From: Akkermansiaceae bacterium
Lineage (GTDB): Bacteria; Verrucomicrobiota; Verrucomicrobiia; Verrucomicrobiales; DEV007
DNA: 64,000 nt
Assembly: GCA_024233085.1 (NCBI GenBank)
Contig: JACKQC010000021.1
Coordinates: 39,417 to 103,416 of the forward strand
Reading direction: 5' to 3'
Numbering within the stretch: position 1 is the stretch's first letter; each line of letters begins with the position of its first letter. Shown here one piece after another: positions 45,752 through 54,743 of this stretch. The translations under genes and the position numbers were made by a program. Below the pieces are notes generated by a model. The model was not told the DNA's origin, did not search any database, and was given only the letters and a program-made list of their open reading frames with translations.

Positions 45752-48538
45752 ATGAGGCGCTCGACGGCAGTCCGGTGGTGCTTGGGGATGGCGATCGTCC
45801 TGCAAGGCGCCGTCGGCGCGCGACCGGAGGCCGCGGAGCCGGTGGATTTTGTTCGCGACGTTCGTCCCATTTTCGAGAAGCACTGCTACGAGTGCCACGG
45901 CGAGACGAAACAGAAGTCGGGACTGCGGCTCGATGTGAAATCGGCCGCTTTCAAAGGAGGCGACGAGCACGGCGCGCCGTTCGCTCCGGGCAAGGCGGCG
46001 GACAGCGTGCTGATTCGATTGGTTTCCAGCCGGAACGAGGACGAGGCGATGCCGAAAAGCGGCGAACGCCTGACCGAAGGGGAAATCGACACGCTTACCG
46101 CCTGGATCGATGCCGGGGCGGTCTGGCCGGAGGGAGTCGACCGCGTGAAGTTGGCCGATCCGCTGGACCATTGGTCGTACAAGCCCTTGCGGACGGATTT
46201 CGGCGGGGCTCGATCCATTGACGACTTCATCGACGCCAAGCTCGCCGGGAAAGGGCTGGCCCGGTCGCGGGAAGCCGATCGGGTGACCTGGCTGCGTCGC
46301 GTTACCTTTGACCTGACGGGATTGCCCCCGACGCCGGAGGAGGTGGCGGCGTTTCAGGCCGACCAGGCCGACGGCGCCCACGAGCGGGTGGTGGACCGGC
46401 TGCTTGGCTCGCCCCACTACGGGGAACGCTGGGCGCAGCATTGGCTGGATGTGGTGCGCTACGCCGACACGCACGGATTCGAGGTGAACACTCCGCGCCC
46501 CAATGCCTGGCCTTACCGGGATTATGTGATCGAGGCGTTCAATCGCGACACGCCCTACGATCAGTTCATTCGGGAACAACTGGCCGGCGACACGATGGGA
46601 AAGGACGCGGCGACTGGTTTTCTCGTGACCTCAGCCGTATTGCTGCCGGGGCAGATCGGCAAGGACGATGCGTCGAAGCGCCTCGCCCGCCAGGATGAGT
46701 TGGGAGAGATCGTCATCAATACCGGCGAGGCCTTTCTGGGGCTGAGCATCGGTTGCGCCCGGTGCCACGACCACAAGTTCGATCCGATCTCAACGCACGA
46801 CTACTATTCGCTGCAGGCCTTTTTCGCCGGAGTGGATTACGGAGACCGGCCGATCCGGACTCCAGAGGCTGAGGCGGCTCGTCAGGAGTCCAAGAAGCTG
46901 TCCTCCCGCCTCGGGGAGATCGAAAAGACGCTCGCGTCCTATGTCCCTCTCGTGAAGTCCGGCGTTGCGCGGCCGCCGGTCAGTCCCGCACAGAATGTCG
47001 AGCGATTTGCTCCGGTGAACGCGCGCAAGGTGCGGCTTACGATTCGAAAAACCAACAATTTGGAACCCTGCATCGATGAGTTGGAGGTCTTCGACCGGGA
47101 AGGCAACAACCTCGCGCTCGCCTCGCGGGGCGTCCGTCCGGTGGCCTCGGGAAGCAAGACTTCGGTCAACCGGCACGAGCTTCGTTTCGTCAACGACGGT
47201 GAATACGGCAATTCGCGCAGTTGGATGTCCAATGAGATGGGCGGTGGCTGGGTGTTGCTGGAGTTTCCGCGCGAGGAGACCATCGAGCGCGTGGCGTGGG
47301 GCCGGGACCGGCTCGGAAAATTCAAGGATCGACTCGCGATCGAGTACGCCATCGAGGTGGCGGACGACTCCGGCGATTGGCGGCTGGTGGCGGATTCCAC
47401 CGATCGGAAGCCGTTTGATTCGGAAAACGCCAAGGCGCCGCAGGACTTTTCGCTCGCCGGACTGGAAGCCGGGGATGCCAAACAAGCCAAGGCACTGCTC
47501 GACGAGAAGAAGGCCATCGAGCAAAAGGTCAGTTCGCTGGGGGAACGAGAGATGGTGTATGGCGGCGTTTTTCGCGCGCCCGAACCCATGCGGGTGTTGC
47601 ATCGGGGAGATCCCGAGCAGCCGAAGGAGGAGGTCGGTCCTTCTGTGCTGAGCGCACTGGGAAACTTGTCGCTGCCAAAGGATGCCCCCGAGACGGAGCG
47701 AAGGGTCGCTTTGGCCGACTGGATCGCCCGCCCGGACCATCCCCTGACCGCTCGGGTGATGGTGAATCGCCTCTGGCAGGGACATTTCGGCATCGGGTTG
47801 GTGGAGACATCGAATGACTTCGGTCACAGCGGTGTCGCTCCGGCGCACCCGGAGTTGCTCGACTGGCTCGCGTCCGAGTTTGTGCGGTCAGGCTGGTCGG
47901 TGAAGCACCTGCATCGTCTGATCGTTCTTTCCGGGACGTATCGGCAGTCCTCGTTGGCGGAAAACGCGAAGGGACGGGAGATCGACGCCGACGCGCGACT
48001 CCTCTGGCGGTTTCCCTCGCGGAGGCTGGAGGCGGAGACGATTCGCGACACCATGCTCGCGGTGAGCGGACGGCTGAGCCCAAAAGCGGGCGGCCCGGGA
48101 TTCGATTTGTTTCAAAGTCGCGGTGGCCTGAGCGGCTTCCCGCCGGTTGAGCAGTTCGACGAGAAAGGGCGGCGGCGCATGATTTATGCCCACAAGATCC
48201 GGATGGAGCGGGAGGCCGTGTTTGGTGCCTTCGACTGTCCCGACGCCGGGCAGAGCATCGCCCGACGGCGCCAGTCGACCACCCCGATCCAGGCGCTGAA
48301 CCTGTTCAACAGCCGCTTCACGATCGATGAGGCCGAGGCCTTTGCCCGGCGGGTCGAAACTGAAGCCGGTTCGGGCGCCGATCCCGCGAGCCGGATTCGG
48401 CGCGCCTACCAACTCGCCTATTCCCGCGAGCCGGCTCCCGATGAGCTGGCCGACGCCGCCGCGGTCGTGAAGGAAGCCGGTCTGGCGACGCTTTGCCGCG
48501 CGATCTTCAACAGCAACGAGTTCTTGTTTTTGCCCTGA
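45752..48538 (+). CDS. Exported cytochrome-like CxxCH + DUF1549/DUF1553 protein with a discoidin-like insert
   Basis: A 928-residue PVC protein with signal peptide (RWCLGMAIVLQGAVGARPEA). PSCyt1: DVRPIFEKHCYECHGE at about residue 45 and a Met-containing EDEAMPKSGERLTEGE. DUF1549 from about 150: SIDDFIDAKLAGKGLARSRE, LRRVTFDLTGLPPTPEEV, GERWAQHWLDVVRYADTHGF. Residues 415-560 hold a discoidin/F5-8-type insertion (RKVRLTIRKTNNLEPCIDEL, GGGWVLLEFPREETIERVAW), then DUF1553 to the end (TARVMVNRLWQGHFGIGLVE, RRQSTTPIQALNLFNSRF). The ATG at 45752 is preferred over a GTG at 45713. No DUF1501 gene follows; the FG-GAP gene is its partner here. Confidence 0.85.
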   Translation: MRRSTAVRWCLGMAIVLQGAVGARPEAAEPVDFVRDVRPIFEKHCYECHGETKQKSGLRLDVKSAAFKGGDEHGAPFAPGKAADSVLIRLVSSRNEDEAMPKSGERLTEGEIDTLTAWIDAGAVWPEGVDRVKLADPLDHWSYKPLRTDFGGARSIDDFIDAKLAGKGLARSREADRVTWLRRVTFDLTGLPPTPEEVAAFQADQADGAHERVVDRLLGSPHYGERWAQHWLDVVRYADTHGFEVNTPRPNAWPYRDYVIEAFNRDTPYDQFIREQLAGDTMGKDAATGFLVTSAVLLPGQIGKDDASKRLARQDELGEIVINTGEAFLGLSIGCARCHDHKFDPISTHDYYSLQAFFAGVDYGDRPIRTPEAEAARQESKKLSSRLGEIEKTLASYVPLVKSGVARPPVSPAQNVERFAPVNARKVRLTIRKTNNLEPCIDELEVFDREGNNLALASRGVRPVASGSKTSVNRHELRFVNDGEYGNSRSWMSNEMGGGWVLLEFPREETIERVAWGRDRLGKFKDRLAIEYAIEVADDSGDWRLVADSTDRKPFDSENAKAPQDFSLAGLEAGDAKQAKALLDEKKAIEQKVSSLGEREMVYGGVFRAPEPMRVLHRGDPEQPKEEVGPSVLSALGNLSLPKDAPETERRVALADWIARPDHPLTARVMVNRLWQGHFGIGLVETSNDFGHSGVAPAHPELLDWLASEFVRSGWSVKHLHRLIVLSGTYRQSSLAENAKGREIDADARLLWRFPSRRLEAETIRDTMLAVSGRLSPKAGGPGFDLFQSRGGLSGFPPVEQFDEKGRRRMIYAHKIRMEREAVFGAFDCPDAGQSIARRRQSTTPIQALNLFNSRFTIDEAEAFARRVETEAGSGADPASRIRRAYQLAYSREPAPDELADAAAVVKEAGLATLCRAIFNSNEFLFLP

Positions 48539-48546
48539 CCGGTGGG

Positions 48547-49713
48547 TCAAAGGCGATCGAAACGCACCCTCAGCGTCTCGTAGCCGAGCTTCCGGTCGAA
48601 CTTCGCCTCGTGTTCGATGCGATCGACGGCTTCGAGGATTTCGATTCGTTTCACTTTTTCACAACAGAGGCGTAAAAGCGTGCGCAGGATAAGCCGCGCG
48701 TGCGGGGCGCCAAGGCAGAGATGCGTGCCGAAACCGAAGGAAAGGTGCGGATTCGGCTTTCGATCGAGGCGGATTTCGTCGGGAGCCTCGAAGGCCCGCT
48801 CGTCGAAGTTCGCCGACGCCCAGCACAGGCCGATTCGTTCGCCCGGCTTCACGGTCACGCCGTGGATTTCCGTCTCGTGCGGGCAGACGCGGCCGATCTG
48901 GGTCAGCGGCATAAAAACCCGGAAGAATTCCTCGCTGGCCAGGGTGATGCGCTTCGGGTCTTCGCGCAGGAATTCCAGCGCCTCGGGATGATTGGCGAGA
49001 TAACCGAGGGCGCAAACGATGGTGAAAATGATGGTGTCGCGGCCGCCGGCGAACGCGAGATTCGCGAATCCCATCGCCTCTTCCCGCGTCAGCTTTCTTC
49101 CGCGATATTCCGCCTTCACCAGCGCGCTGAAAAAATCTTCGCCCGGATTTGCCTCCGCCTGGTCGAGCTGGGCGTGCAGGTATTCCTCCAGCACGGTGCC
49201 TTTCTTGAATTCCCCACCCGTGACTTTGAAGACATGGATGCCCCACTCGATCCACGTGTCGGCCTCGGTTTCGGGCACGTTGAGCAGATAGGTGAGCGCG
49301 CGTGACTGCACCGGCAGGGCGAAGTCGTTGACCACCTCGATTTCATCGCTCGTCAGGGCCTGGTCGAGCATTACCTCGAGCAACGTTTCCACCTGCGCGA
49401 TCATCGCCGGATCCTTGGCTCGCTGGAAGTAAGGCTCCGCAATGGCCCGGTAGTCGGTGTGCTCGGGCGGGTCCGTTTCGATGGGCAACTGCCGCATCGA
49501 TCTCACGTCCTCCTCCGAGGGAATCGGCACCCGGAACGGCGAATCCGAGCTGTAGGTTTCCCAGTCCTTCGAAGCTTCGCGCACGTCTTCGTGTCTGAGC
49601 AGCATCACGATCTTTTCCCCGTGAAAAGGGCATTCGAGCACTCCCGAGTCGTTGCGGGCCTCCCGGAAAGGATCGGACACGGGAATCGACGGATCGACTT
49701 CTTTGGCGGCCAT
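48547..49713 (-). CDS. Cytochrome P450
   Basis: A 388-residue soluble bacterial P450 monooxygenase. Landmarks: the I-helix AFAGGRDTIIFTI with the acid-threonine pair, the K-helix Glu-x-x-Arg in LASEEFFRVFMP, and the haem-binding loop LSFGFGTHLCLGAPHARLIL with the thiolate Cys near residue 340. The C-helix region has TDPPEHTDYRAIAEPYF. Resembles soluble CYP families using separate ferredoxin partners; none is encoded nearby. Substrate unknown. Convergent with the PSCyt gene (8-bp gap). Confidence 0.92.
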   Translation of the reverse strand: MAAKEVDPSIPVSDPFREARNDSGVLECPFHGEKIVMLLRHEDVREASKDWETYSSDSPFRVPIPSEEDVRSMRQLPIETDPPEHTDYRAIAEPYFQRAKDPAMIAQVETLLEVMLDQALTSDEIEVVNDFALPVQSRALTYLLNVPETEADTWIEWGIHVFKVTGGEFKKGTVLEEYLHAQLDQAEANPGEDFFSALVKAEYRGRKLTREEAMGFANLAFAGGRDTIIFTIVCALGYLANHPEALEFLREDPKRITLASEEFFRVFMPLTQIGRVCPHETEIHGVTVKPGERIGLCWASANFDERAFEAPDEIRLDRKPNPHLSFGFGTHLCLGAPHARLILRTLLRLCCEKVKRIEILEAVDRIEHEAKFDRKLGYETLRVRFDRL

Positions 49714-49830
49714 GATGGCGGGATTCTTAGCGCCGTTTCAGGGCGGGCGCAACGCGTGCCGGGGACACGATCGGGCGGGTTCCGGAGGCGGCGTGACGGA
49801 CGTAATGCAATGAGCGGACGAAGCCGCGAT

Positions 49831-50631
49831 TCACTCCACGCCGAGGGGCCACTTCTCCGGATCGATCTCGTTGAGAACGTTGCGGAGGCGGCGTTTTTCG
49901 GTCGGGGAAAGCTTGGATTCCTCGGCTTTGTCCCGATAGATCTCCTCCAGCAATTCCCGGACTTTGGGATGGCGCTGGGCGTTGCTGACCAGGGACCAGT
50001 GGGCGGCGTTCGGCATCTCGGTGTAGAGCGGCTTGTAATCGTCGGGCACCTTGGCGAAGTCGGGCCGATCGGGGAAATCGACGAAGATGAAGATGTTCAC
50101 GATGCGCCGGATGGCGGCCTTATCGCCGGTGGCGTAGAAGAAGCCCCACAGCATGTCCAGGGAGTCGCGCCGGTCGAGTTTCATCTCGAGAATTTTCGGC
50201 ATCTCCTGTTTTTGGTCGGTGAATTTGTCGCCGTATTCCTTCTTCAGCACGTCCTCGGCCTCGGAGGTGCGGGAAAAGAGCATGGCGGTGTGGAGCACCT
50301 GCAGATCCTCGGGGGAGAGACCCTTCAGATCGGCGTACCACTGGGCGATCTTGTCGCGGTTTTGCCGGATGACCTGGCTGAGAAAGGCGATCAGCGGCGG
50401 ACGGGCATGCTCGTCGGTGAGGGTGCCGTCGGCGCTCCAGTTCTTCAATTGCCCGACGAAGCGGTCCGGGGTCGGTTTCCGGTAGTAGTACTCCAGCCAG
50501 TCGTCGCCCTCGCTGGGAACGAAGTCGGGCCCATCGGGCCCGTCGTCCTGGGCCGCCGCGAACCCGGCGAAAAGAAGCATCATTCCCACGAGGAACGTGG
50601 GAAACGGCGATCGGAAAACACGCGCGGACAT
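49831..50631 (-). CDS. Exported hypothetical helical protein
   Basis: A 266-residue protein with a signal peptide (FPTFLVGMMLLFAGFAAAQ). The mature part starts acidic (DDGPDGPDFVPSEGDDWLEY) then shows WLEYYYRKPTPDRFVGQL and alpha-helical repeats without membrane segments (PPLIAFLSQVIRQNRDKIAQ, SAEDVLKKEYGDKFT-like stretch, HPKVRELLEEIYRDKAEES). I recognise a loose similarity to uncharacterised bacterial proteins with a YYY-x-P-x-P start but no function. It lies between the P450 gene and rpsN, transcribed divergently from rpsN. Confidence 0.6.
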   Translation of the reverse strand: MSARVFRSPFPTFLVGMMLLFAGFAAAQDDGPDGPDFVPSEGDDWLEYYYRKPTPDRFVGQLKNWSADGTLTDEHARPPLIAFLSQVIRQNRDKIAQWYADLKGLSPEDLQVLHTAMLFSRTSEAEDVLKKEYGDKFTDQKQEMPKILEMKLDRRDSLDMLWGFFYATGDKAAIRRIVNIFIFVDFPDRPDFAKVPDDYKPLYTEMPNAAHWSLVSNAQRHPKVRELLEEIYRDKAEESKLSPTEKRRLRNVLNEIDPEKWPLGVE

Positions 50632-50736
50632 TTCCGGAGAATGCGCGGAAGGGCGGGGGAATGCAATCCCGGAATTGGCGGCTTTTTTGGGGAAATCGCT
50701 TGAAAATGTTCAAAAACCCGTAAATTCCCGCGCATC

Positions 50737-51006
50737 ATGGCTAAGAAAAGTTGGATTGAGCGCAACAAGCGCAAGCAAAGAACCGTGGCGAAGTACGCGA
50801 AACTGCGCGCCGAGTTGAAAAAACGCGGCGATTACGTGGGCCTTTCGCTGTTGCCGCGCGACGCCAGTCCGACCCGGACCGTCAATCGCTGCGAAGTGAC
50901 GGGCCGCCGCCGCGCCTACATCGGCCGCTTCAAAATGTCCCGTATCGCCTTCCGCGAGTTGGCTTCCCAGGGCCTCATTCCCGGCGTGACGAAGTCAAGC
51001 TGGTAG
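50737..51006 (+). CDS. rpsN: 30S ribosomal protein uS14
   Basis: An 89-residue small-subunit ribosomal protein that binds 16S rRNA in the head. The sequence starts [20 protein letters not shown] and contains [20 protein letters not shown] and [18 protein letters not shown] with the conserved C-terminal GVTKSSW. It is of the longer, zinc-independent type, since only one Cys remains. It stands outside the usual spc ribosomal operon, next to an fmdB-like gene. Confidence 0.95.
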   Translation: MAKKSWIERNKRKQRTVAKYAKLRAELKKRGDYVGLSLLPRDASPTRTVNRCEVTGRRRAYIGRFKMSRIAFRELASQGLIPGVTKSSW

Positions 51007-51076
51007 CGGCGGCGAGGGCGGGTATTTTCCTTTCCGGTTCCGGCGGTTGGCGGATCCCCGCCGCGCCGGAGAAGAC

Positions 51077-51328
51077 ATGCCCATTTACGAGTACATCTCC
51101 GATGACCCCGAGAAGGGGTGTCGCATCTGCAAGCGCGGCTTCGAACTGCGTCGTCCGGTGGACCGGGCTCCCCTGGAAAAGTGCCCGCTGTGCCGCAACC
51201 GGGTGAAAAAGGTCATCTCCCGCGTCAATACGCCCAAGGTGGCGAAGCCGCTCTCGGTCGCCGACGCCAAGAGCGCCGGGTTTACCGTGCTGGAAAAGCG
51301 CGACCAGGGCGTCTACGAAAAACTATGA
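51077..51328 (+). CDS. FmdB-type zinc-ribbon regulatory protein
   Basis: An 83-residue protein. N-terminal MPIYEYISDDPEKGC, then CRICKRGFELRRPVDRAP and KCPLCRNRVKKVISRVNTPK, giving two CxxC-type pairs as in the FmdB/CxxC_CXXC_SSSS zinc-ribbon family. Role usually annotated as regulatory, but not established. It begins 70 bp after rpsN on the same strand and probably shares its transcript. Confidence 0.85.
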   Translation: MPIYEYISDDPEKGCRICKRGFELRRPVDRAPLEKCPLCRNRVKKVISRVNTPKVAKPLSVADAKSAGFTVLEKRDQGVYEKL

Positions 51329-51413
51329 AGCTCCCGAAATCCCCGTCCGATGGCACCCGGCTTGCCGGCGGGGCGCGCGCGCGTTTTCATCGCCGGTCGC
51401 TTGGCGGACTCGG

Positions 51414-52838
51414 ATGATCGCGCTCCGGGACATCCCCTGCCTCGCCGCCGCTTCCGCCGGGCACGAACTGACCCTCAACTACGGGGAATTGCAGTCGGGC
51501 TACGTGGGGTGGCAGGTTTTTCTGCTGTTGCTGTTCGTGGCGCTCAACGGTTTTTTTGTCGCGGCGGAGTTCGCGCTGGTGAAGGTGCGCACCAGCCAGC
51601 TCGAGCCCTTGGTCGAGGCGAAGAAAAAGAGCGCCGTTCTCACCGGGCACATCGTCCACCACCTCGACGCCTACCTGTCCGCCTGCCAGTTGGGCATCAC
51701 CATCGCGAGCATCGTGCTCGGTTCCGTCAGCGAGCCCTTCATCTCGCGGCTCCTGCAACCGGCTCTCAGTCTGGCGGGCCTGTCGGAGGGTTGGATTCGC
51801 TCCCTCTCTTTCCTCGTCGGGATTTCGGCGATCACTTTTCTGCACGTGGTCGTCGGCGAACAGTTGCCGAAGGTGCTGGCCATCCGAAAGTCCCTTGGCG
51901 CGGCGATGCTGTGCAGCCGTCCCCTGCACGCGTTCTATCTGGTGTTCCGCCTGCCGATCCGTCTCCTGAACGGCTGCGCCACCTGGCTGCTGCGCACGGT
52001 CTTTCGCGTCGAGCCGGGCGGCGAGCATTCGGCGATCCACAGCGCGGAGGAACTCGCCATCCTCGTCGAGCAGACCGGTGTCGCGGGCGAGGTGACCGAG
52101 ACTGAGCGTGAAATCCTCATCAACGCCCTCGAACTCAACGAATTGACCGTGCGCGACATCATGACGCCGCGCAACGAGGCCGTGATGCTCGACGTCAACA
52201 AGTCCTTCGAGGAAAACATCGACCTCGCCATCGAGTCGAAGCACACCCGTTTTCCGCTCGTGGAGGGGCACCTGGATCACACCCTCGGCCTGGTCCACAT
52301 CAAGGACCTCCTCGCCGAGATGCGCCGCGAAAATCCCGACCTCCATCGCATTCGCCGCGATCTGGCGCCGGTGCCGGAGTTGATGCCGCTCGATTCGCTG
52401 CTCCAGACCTTCCTCGAAAGACACGCCCACATGGCGCTCGTGGTGGACGAGTTCGGCGGCGCGCTCGGGCTGGTGATGTTCGACGACGTCGTCGAGGAAC
52501 TTGTCGGCGAGATTCAGGACGAATTCGACGAGGACGACCGGGAGTTTCGGCGCGTGGATTCCAACGAATTCGTGGCGGACGGCACCCTGCCCCTGCATGA
52601 GCTGGCCGAGCACGCCGATATCGAACTCGGGAGCCCGGACGTCAGCACCGTGGGCGGGTATGTGACCCATATCATCGGACGCCTGCCGGAGATCGGCGAA
52701 ACGGCGATCATCGAGGGCTACGAAGCAACGGTGACCAAGGCCGACGAACGCAGCGTGCAGGAGGTGCGTTTCCGACGCCTCGAGCCCGTGGCGGAGGAAG
52801 ACGAAAACGGAACGCCGGGCGGGGAGGGAACCGCCTGA
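51414..52838 (+). CDS. CNNM/CorC-type transporter (HlyC/CorC family) protein
   Basis: A 474-residue inner-membrane protein thought to act in Mg2+/Co2+ efflux. The DUF21 membrane domain is at about 15-205 (WQVFLLLLFVALNGFFVAAE, AYLSACQLGITIASIVLGSV). A CBS pair follows at about 215-340 (MTPRNEAVMLDVNKSFEENI, FPLVEGHLDHTLGLVHIKDL, HAHMALVVDEFGGALGLVMF) and the CorC_HlyC C-terminal domain at about 355-455 (FVADGTLPLHELAEHADIEL, TVGGYVTHIIGRLPEIGETA). Length normal. Located downstream of the fmdB-like gene, 85 bp away. Confidence 0.9.
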   Translation: MIALRDIPCLAAASAGHELTLNYGELQSGYVGWQVFLLLLFVALNGFFVAAEFALVKVRTSQLEPLVEAKKKSAVLTGHIVHHLDAYLSACQLGITIASIVLGSVSEPFISRLLQPALSLAGLSEGWIRSLSFLVGISAITFLHVVVGEQLPKVLAIRKSLGAAMLCSRPLHAFYLVFRLPIRLLNGCATWLLRTVFRVEPGGEHSAIHSAEELAILVEQTGVAGEVTETEREILINALELNELTVRDIMTPRNEAVMLDVNKSFEENIDLAIESKHTRFPLVEGHLDHTLGLVHIKDLLAEMRRENPDLHRIRRDLAPVPELMPLDSLLQTFLERHAHMALVVDEFGGALGLVMFDDVVEELVGEIQDEFDEDDREFRRVDSNEFVADGTLPLHELAEHADIELGSPDVSTVGGYVTHIIGRLPEIGETAIIEGYEATVTKADERSVQEVRFRRLEPVAEEDENGTPGGEGTA

Positions 52839-52856
52839 CCGAGGCTTTCGCGGCCG

Positions 52857-54314
52857 CTACGCGTTGGCGGCGCTCCCCGGGATTTCGCGCGGGTGCCGCG
52901 CGGCTTGTTCATAGGCGTGAGCGGCGCGCAGCAGATCCGCTTCGCCGAAGGGCCTGCCGAGCAGTTGGAGACCCACGGGCAGGGGTTTTCCCGGTTCCTC
53001 CTCGATGAATCCACAAGGCACGGAGATGCCGCACAGGCCGGCGAGATTGGCGGAGAGGGTGTAAATGTCCGCGAGATAGAGCGAGAGCGGGTCGTCGAGC
53101 TTTTCGCCCAGCCTGAAGGGCAGAACCGGCGAGACCGGCGAGGCGATCAGGTCGACCGACGCGAAGGCCCGCGAAAAATCGTCGCGAATCAGCGTGCGAA
53201 CCTTTTGCGCGCGGAGGTAATAGGCCTCGTGGTAGCCCGAACTGAGCACGTAGGTGCCGAGGAGGATGCGGCGCTTGACCTCGTCGCCAAAGCCTTCCTC
53301 CCGGCTGCGTTCGTAATGATCGAGCAGGTCGGTGGCGCCCTCGGCGCGGTGCCCGTAGCGCACGCCGTCGAAGCGGGCGAGATTCGCCGAGGCTTCGGCG
53401 GTGGCGATGATGTAGTAAACCGCCACGGCGTGGCCCGTGTTCGGCAGCGAGATCTCGACCGGTTCGGCGCCGAGCGATTCGAGCTGCTTCACCGCAGCCT
53501 CGACCAGCGACTTGATGCGGGGGTCGAGCCCCTCGGCGAAATACTCGCGCGGCAGTCCGATTTTCAGCCCTCCGATGTCGCGGCCGATGGCGGAGGCGTA
53601 GTCCGGCACCTCGCGGTCGAGACAAGTCGAGTCGCGCGGGTCCGGGCCCGCGATCGCCTGGAGAAGCCGGGCGGCGTCCTCCACCGTCTTCGTCAAGGGA
53701 CCGATCTGGTCCAGCGACGAGGCGAAGGCGACCAGCCCATAGCGCGAGACGCGGCCGTAGGTCGGCTTCAAGCCCGTCACGCCGCAAAACGCCGCCGGCT
53801 GGCGAATCGATCCGCCGGTGTCCGAACCGAGCGCCGCGACGGCGAGGTCCGCCGCGACCGCCGCCGCCGAGCCGCCCGACGAACCGCCCGGAATGCGCGT
53901 GGTGTCCCAGGGATTGCGGCAGGGATGGATGCCCGAGTTCTCCGTCGACGATCCCATCGCGAACTCGTCCATGTTCATCCGCCCGAAAGGGATGGCGCCG
54001 GCCGCGCGGAGTTTTCGAATGACGGTGGCGTCGTAGGGCGCCGTGTATTTTCCGCGGAGTATTCGCGACGCGCAGGAGCAGGGCTGCCCCTTGGCGTTGA
54101 TCAGGTCCTTGATGGCGATCGGCACGCCGCCGAGGGGCTTGGAAAGATCGGCCGCGGCCGCCTCGGCCAGCGCGGCGTCCAGATCGTGCGAGAGATAGGC
54201 GCCGATCCCGCCGTCGCGCGTCGCGATCGCCTCCGCAAGCGAACGAAGCGCGTCCGCGGGGGTAAGATCGTCCGAGCCGTATGCCGCCCGAAGTTCGGAA
54301 ATCGTGTGTTTCAC
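52857..54314 (-). CDS. gatA: Aspartyl/glutamyl-tRNA(Asn/Gln) amidotransferase subunit A
   Basis: Glutaminase/amidase subunit of GatCAB, which converts misacylated Glu-tRNA(Gln) or Asp-tRNA(Asn). The Ser-cisSer-Lys triad is visible: Lys69 in [12 protein letters not shown], and the Ser residues in [16 protein letters not shown] followed by [14 protein letters not shown]. Other landmarks are [16 protein letters not shown] and [20 protein letters not shown]. Length is normal for GatA. The start is GTG at 54312-54314, with no clear Shine-Dalgarno; the leader is a pyrimidine-rich run. gatC is 34 bp upstream. gatB is not in the window. Confidence 0.95.
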   Translation of the reverse strand: MKHTISELRAAYGSDDLTPADALRSLAEAIATRDGGIGAYLSHDLDAALAEAAAADLSKPLGGVPIAIKDLINAKGQPCSCASRILRGKYTAPYDATVIRKLRAAGAIPFGRMNMDEFAMGSSTENSGIHPCRNPWDTTRIPGGSSGGSAAAVAADLAVAALGSDTGGSIRQPAAFCGVTGLKPTYGRVSRYGLVAFASSLDQIGPLTKTVEDAARLLQAIAGPDPRDSTCLDREVPDYASAIGRDIGGLKIGLPREYFAEGLDPRIKSLVEAAVKQLESLGAEPVEISLPNTGHAVAVYYIIATAEASANLARFDGVRYGHRAEGATDLLDHYERSREEGFGDEVKRRILLGTYVLSSGYHEAYYLRAQKVRTLIRDDFSRAFASVDLIASPVSPVLPFRLGEKLDDPLSLYLADIYTLSANLAGLCGISVPCGFIEEEPGKPLPVGLQLLGRPFGEADLLRAAHAYEQAARHPREIPGSAANA

Positions 54315-54348
54315 CGGTCGAAAAAAAAAAGAAAAACGAAAGGAAGGG

Positions 54349-54624
54349 CTACTCGACGACTTTGGGCATCCTGAACTGGCCCTGCGAGACTTCGGGCGCG
54401 TTGGCGAGAGCCTCCTCCGCGGTGAAGGATTCGCCGTGCGGCGCGTCCTCGCGCATCACGTCGAAAACCGGGCTGGCGTGCGCGGTCGGTTCGATCTCGG
54501 AAACGTCGACGCCTTTCAACTGCTCGACGTGTTCGAGGATGTGCCCGAGTTGATCCTGGTAACGCGACACCTCCTCCTCGGAGAGGGCGAGGCGGGCGAG
54601 TCTGGCGACGTAGCGGACGTCCAT
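54349..54624 (-). CDS. gatC: Aspartyl/glutamyl-tRNA(Asn/Gln) amidotransferase subunit C
   Basis: The 91-residue small subunit that tethers GatA and GatB. It starts [20 protein letters not shown] and continues [37 protein letters not shown] and ends [12 protein letters not shown], all typical of GatC. ATG at 54622-54624 chosen; a few in-frame codons upstream are not conserved. It is the first gene of a gatCA pair on the minus strand. Confidence 0.93.
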   Translation of the reverse strand: MDVRYVARLARLALSEEEVSRYQDQLGHILEHVEQLKGVDVSEIEPTAHASPVFDVMREDAPHGESFTAEEALANAPEVSQGQFRMPKVVE

Positions 54625-54702
54625 CGGAAGTCGAGGGAGGAATGGAAAAGGCGGAGCGGCCAATTTTGCCGGGAAAGCCGAAGAATCAACCGAAAGGACC
54701 CC

Positions 54703-54743
54703 GACCCAACAGGGTTGGGTCCGAGGGTCAACCCTGTTGGGTC
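54703..54743. repeat. 41-bp nested palindrome, copy 8
   Basis: At the 3' end of the sulfatase gene, whose last codons (Thr-Gln-Gln-Gly-stop) lie in it on the minus strand. Arms GACCCAACAGGGTTGGGTC and GGGTCAACCCTGTTGGGTC. Confidence 0.92.
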
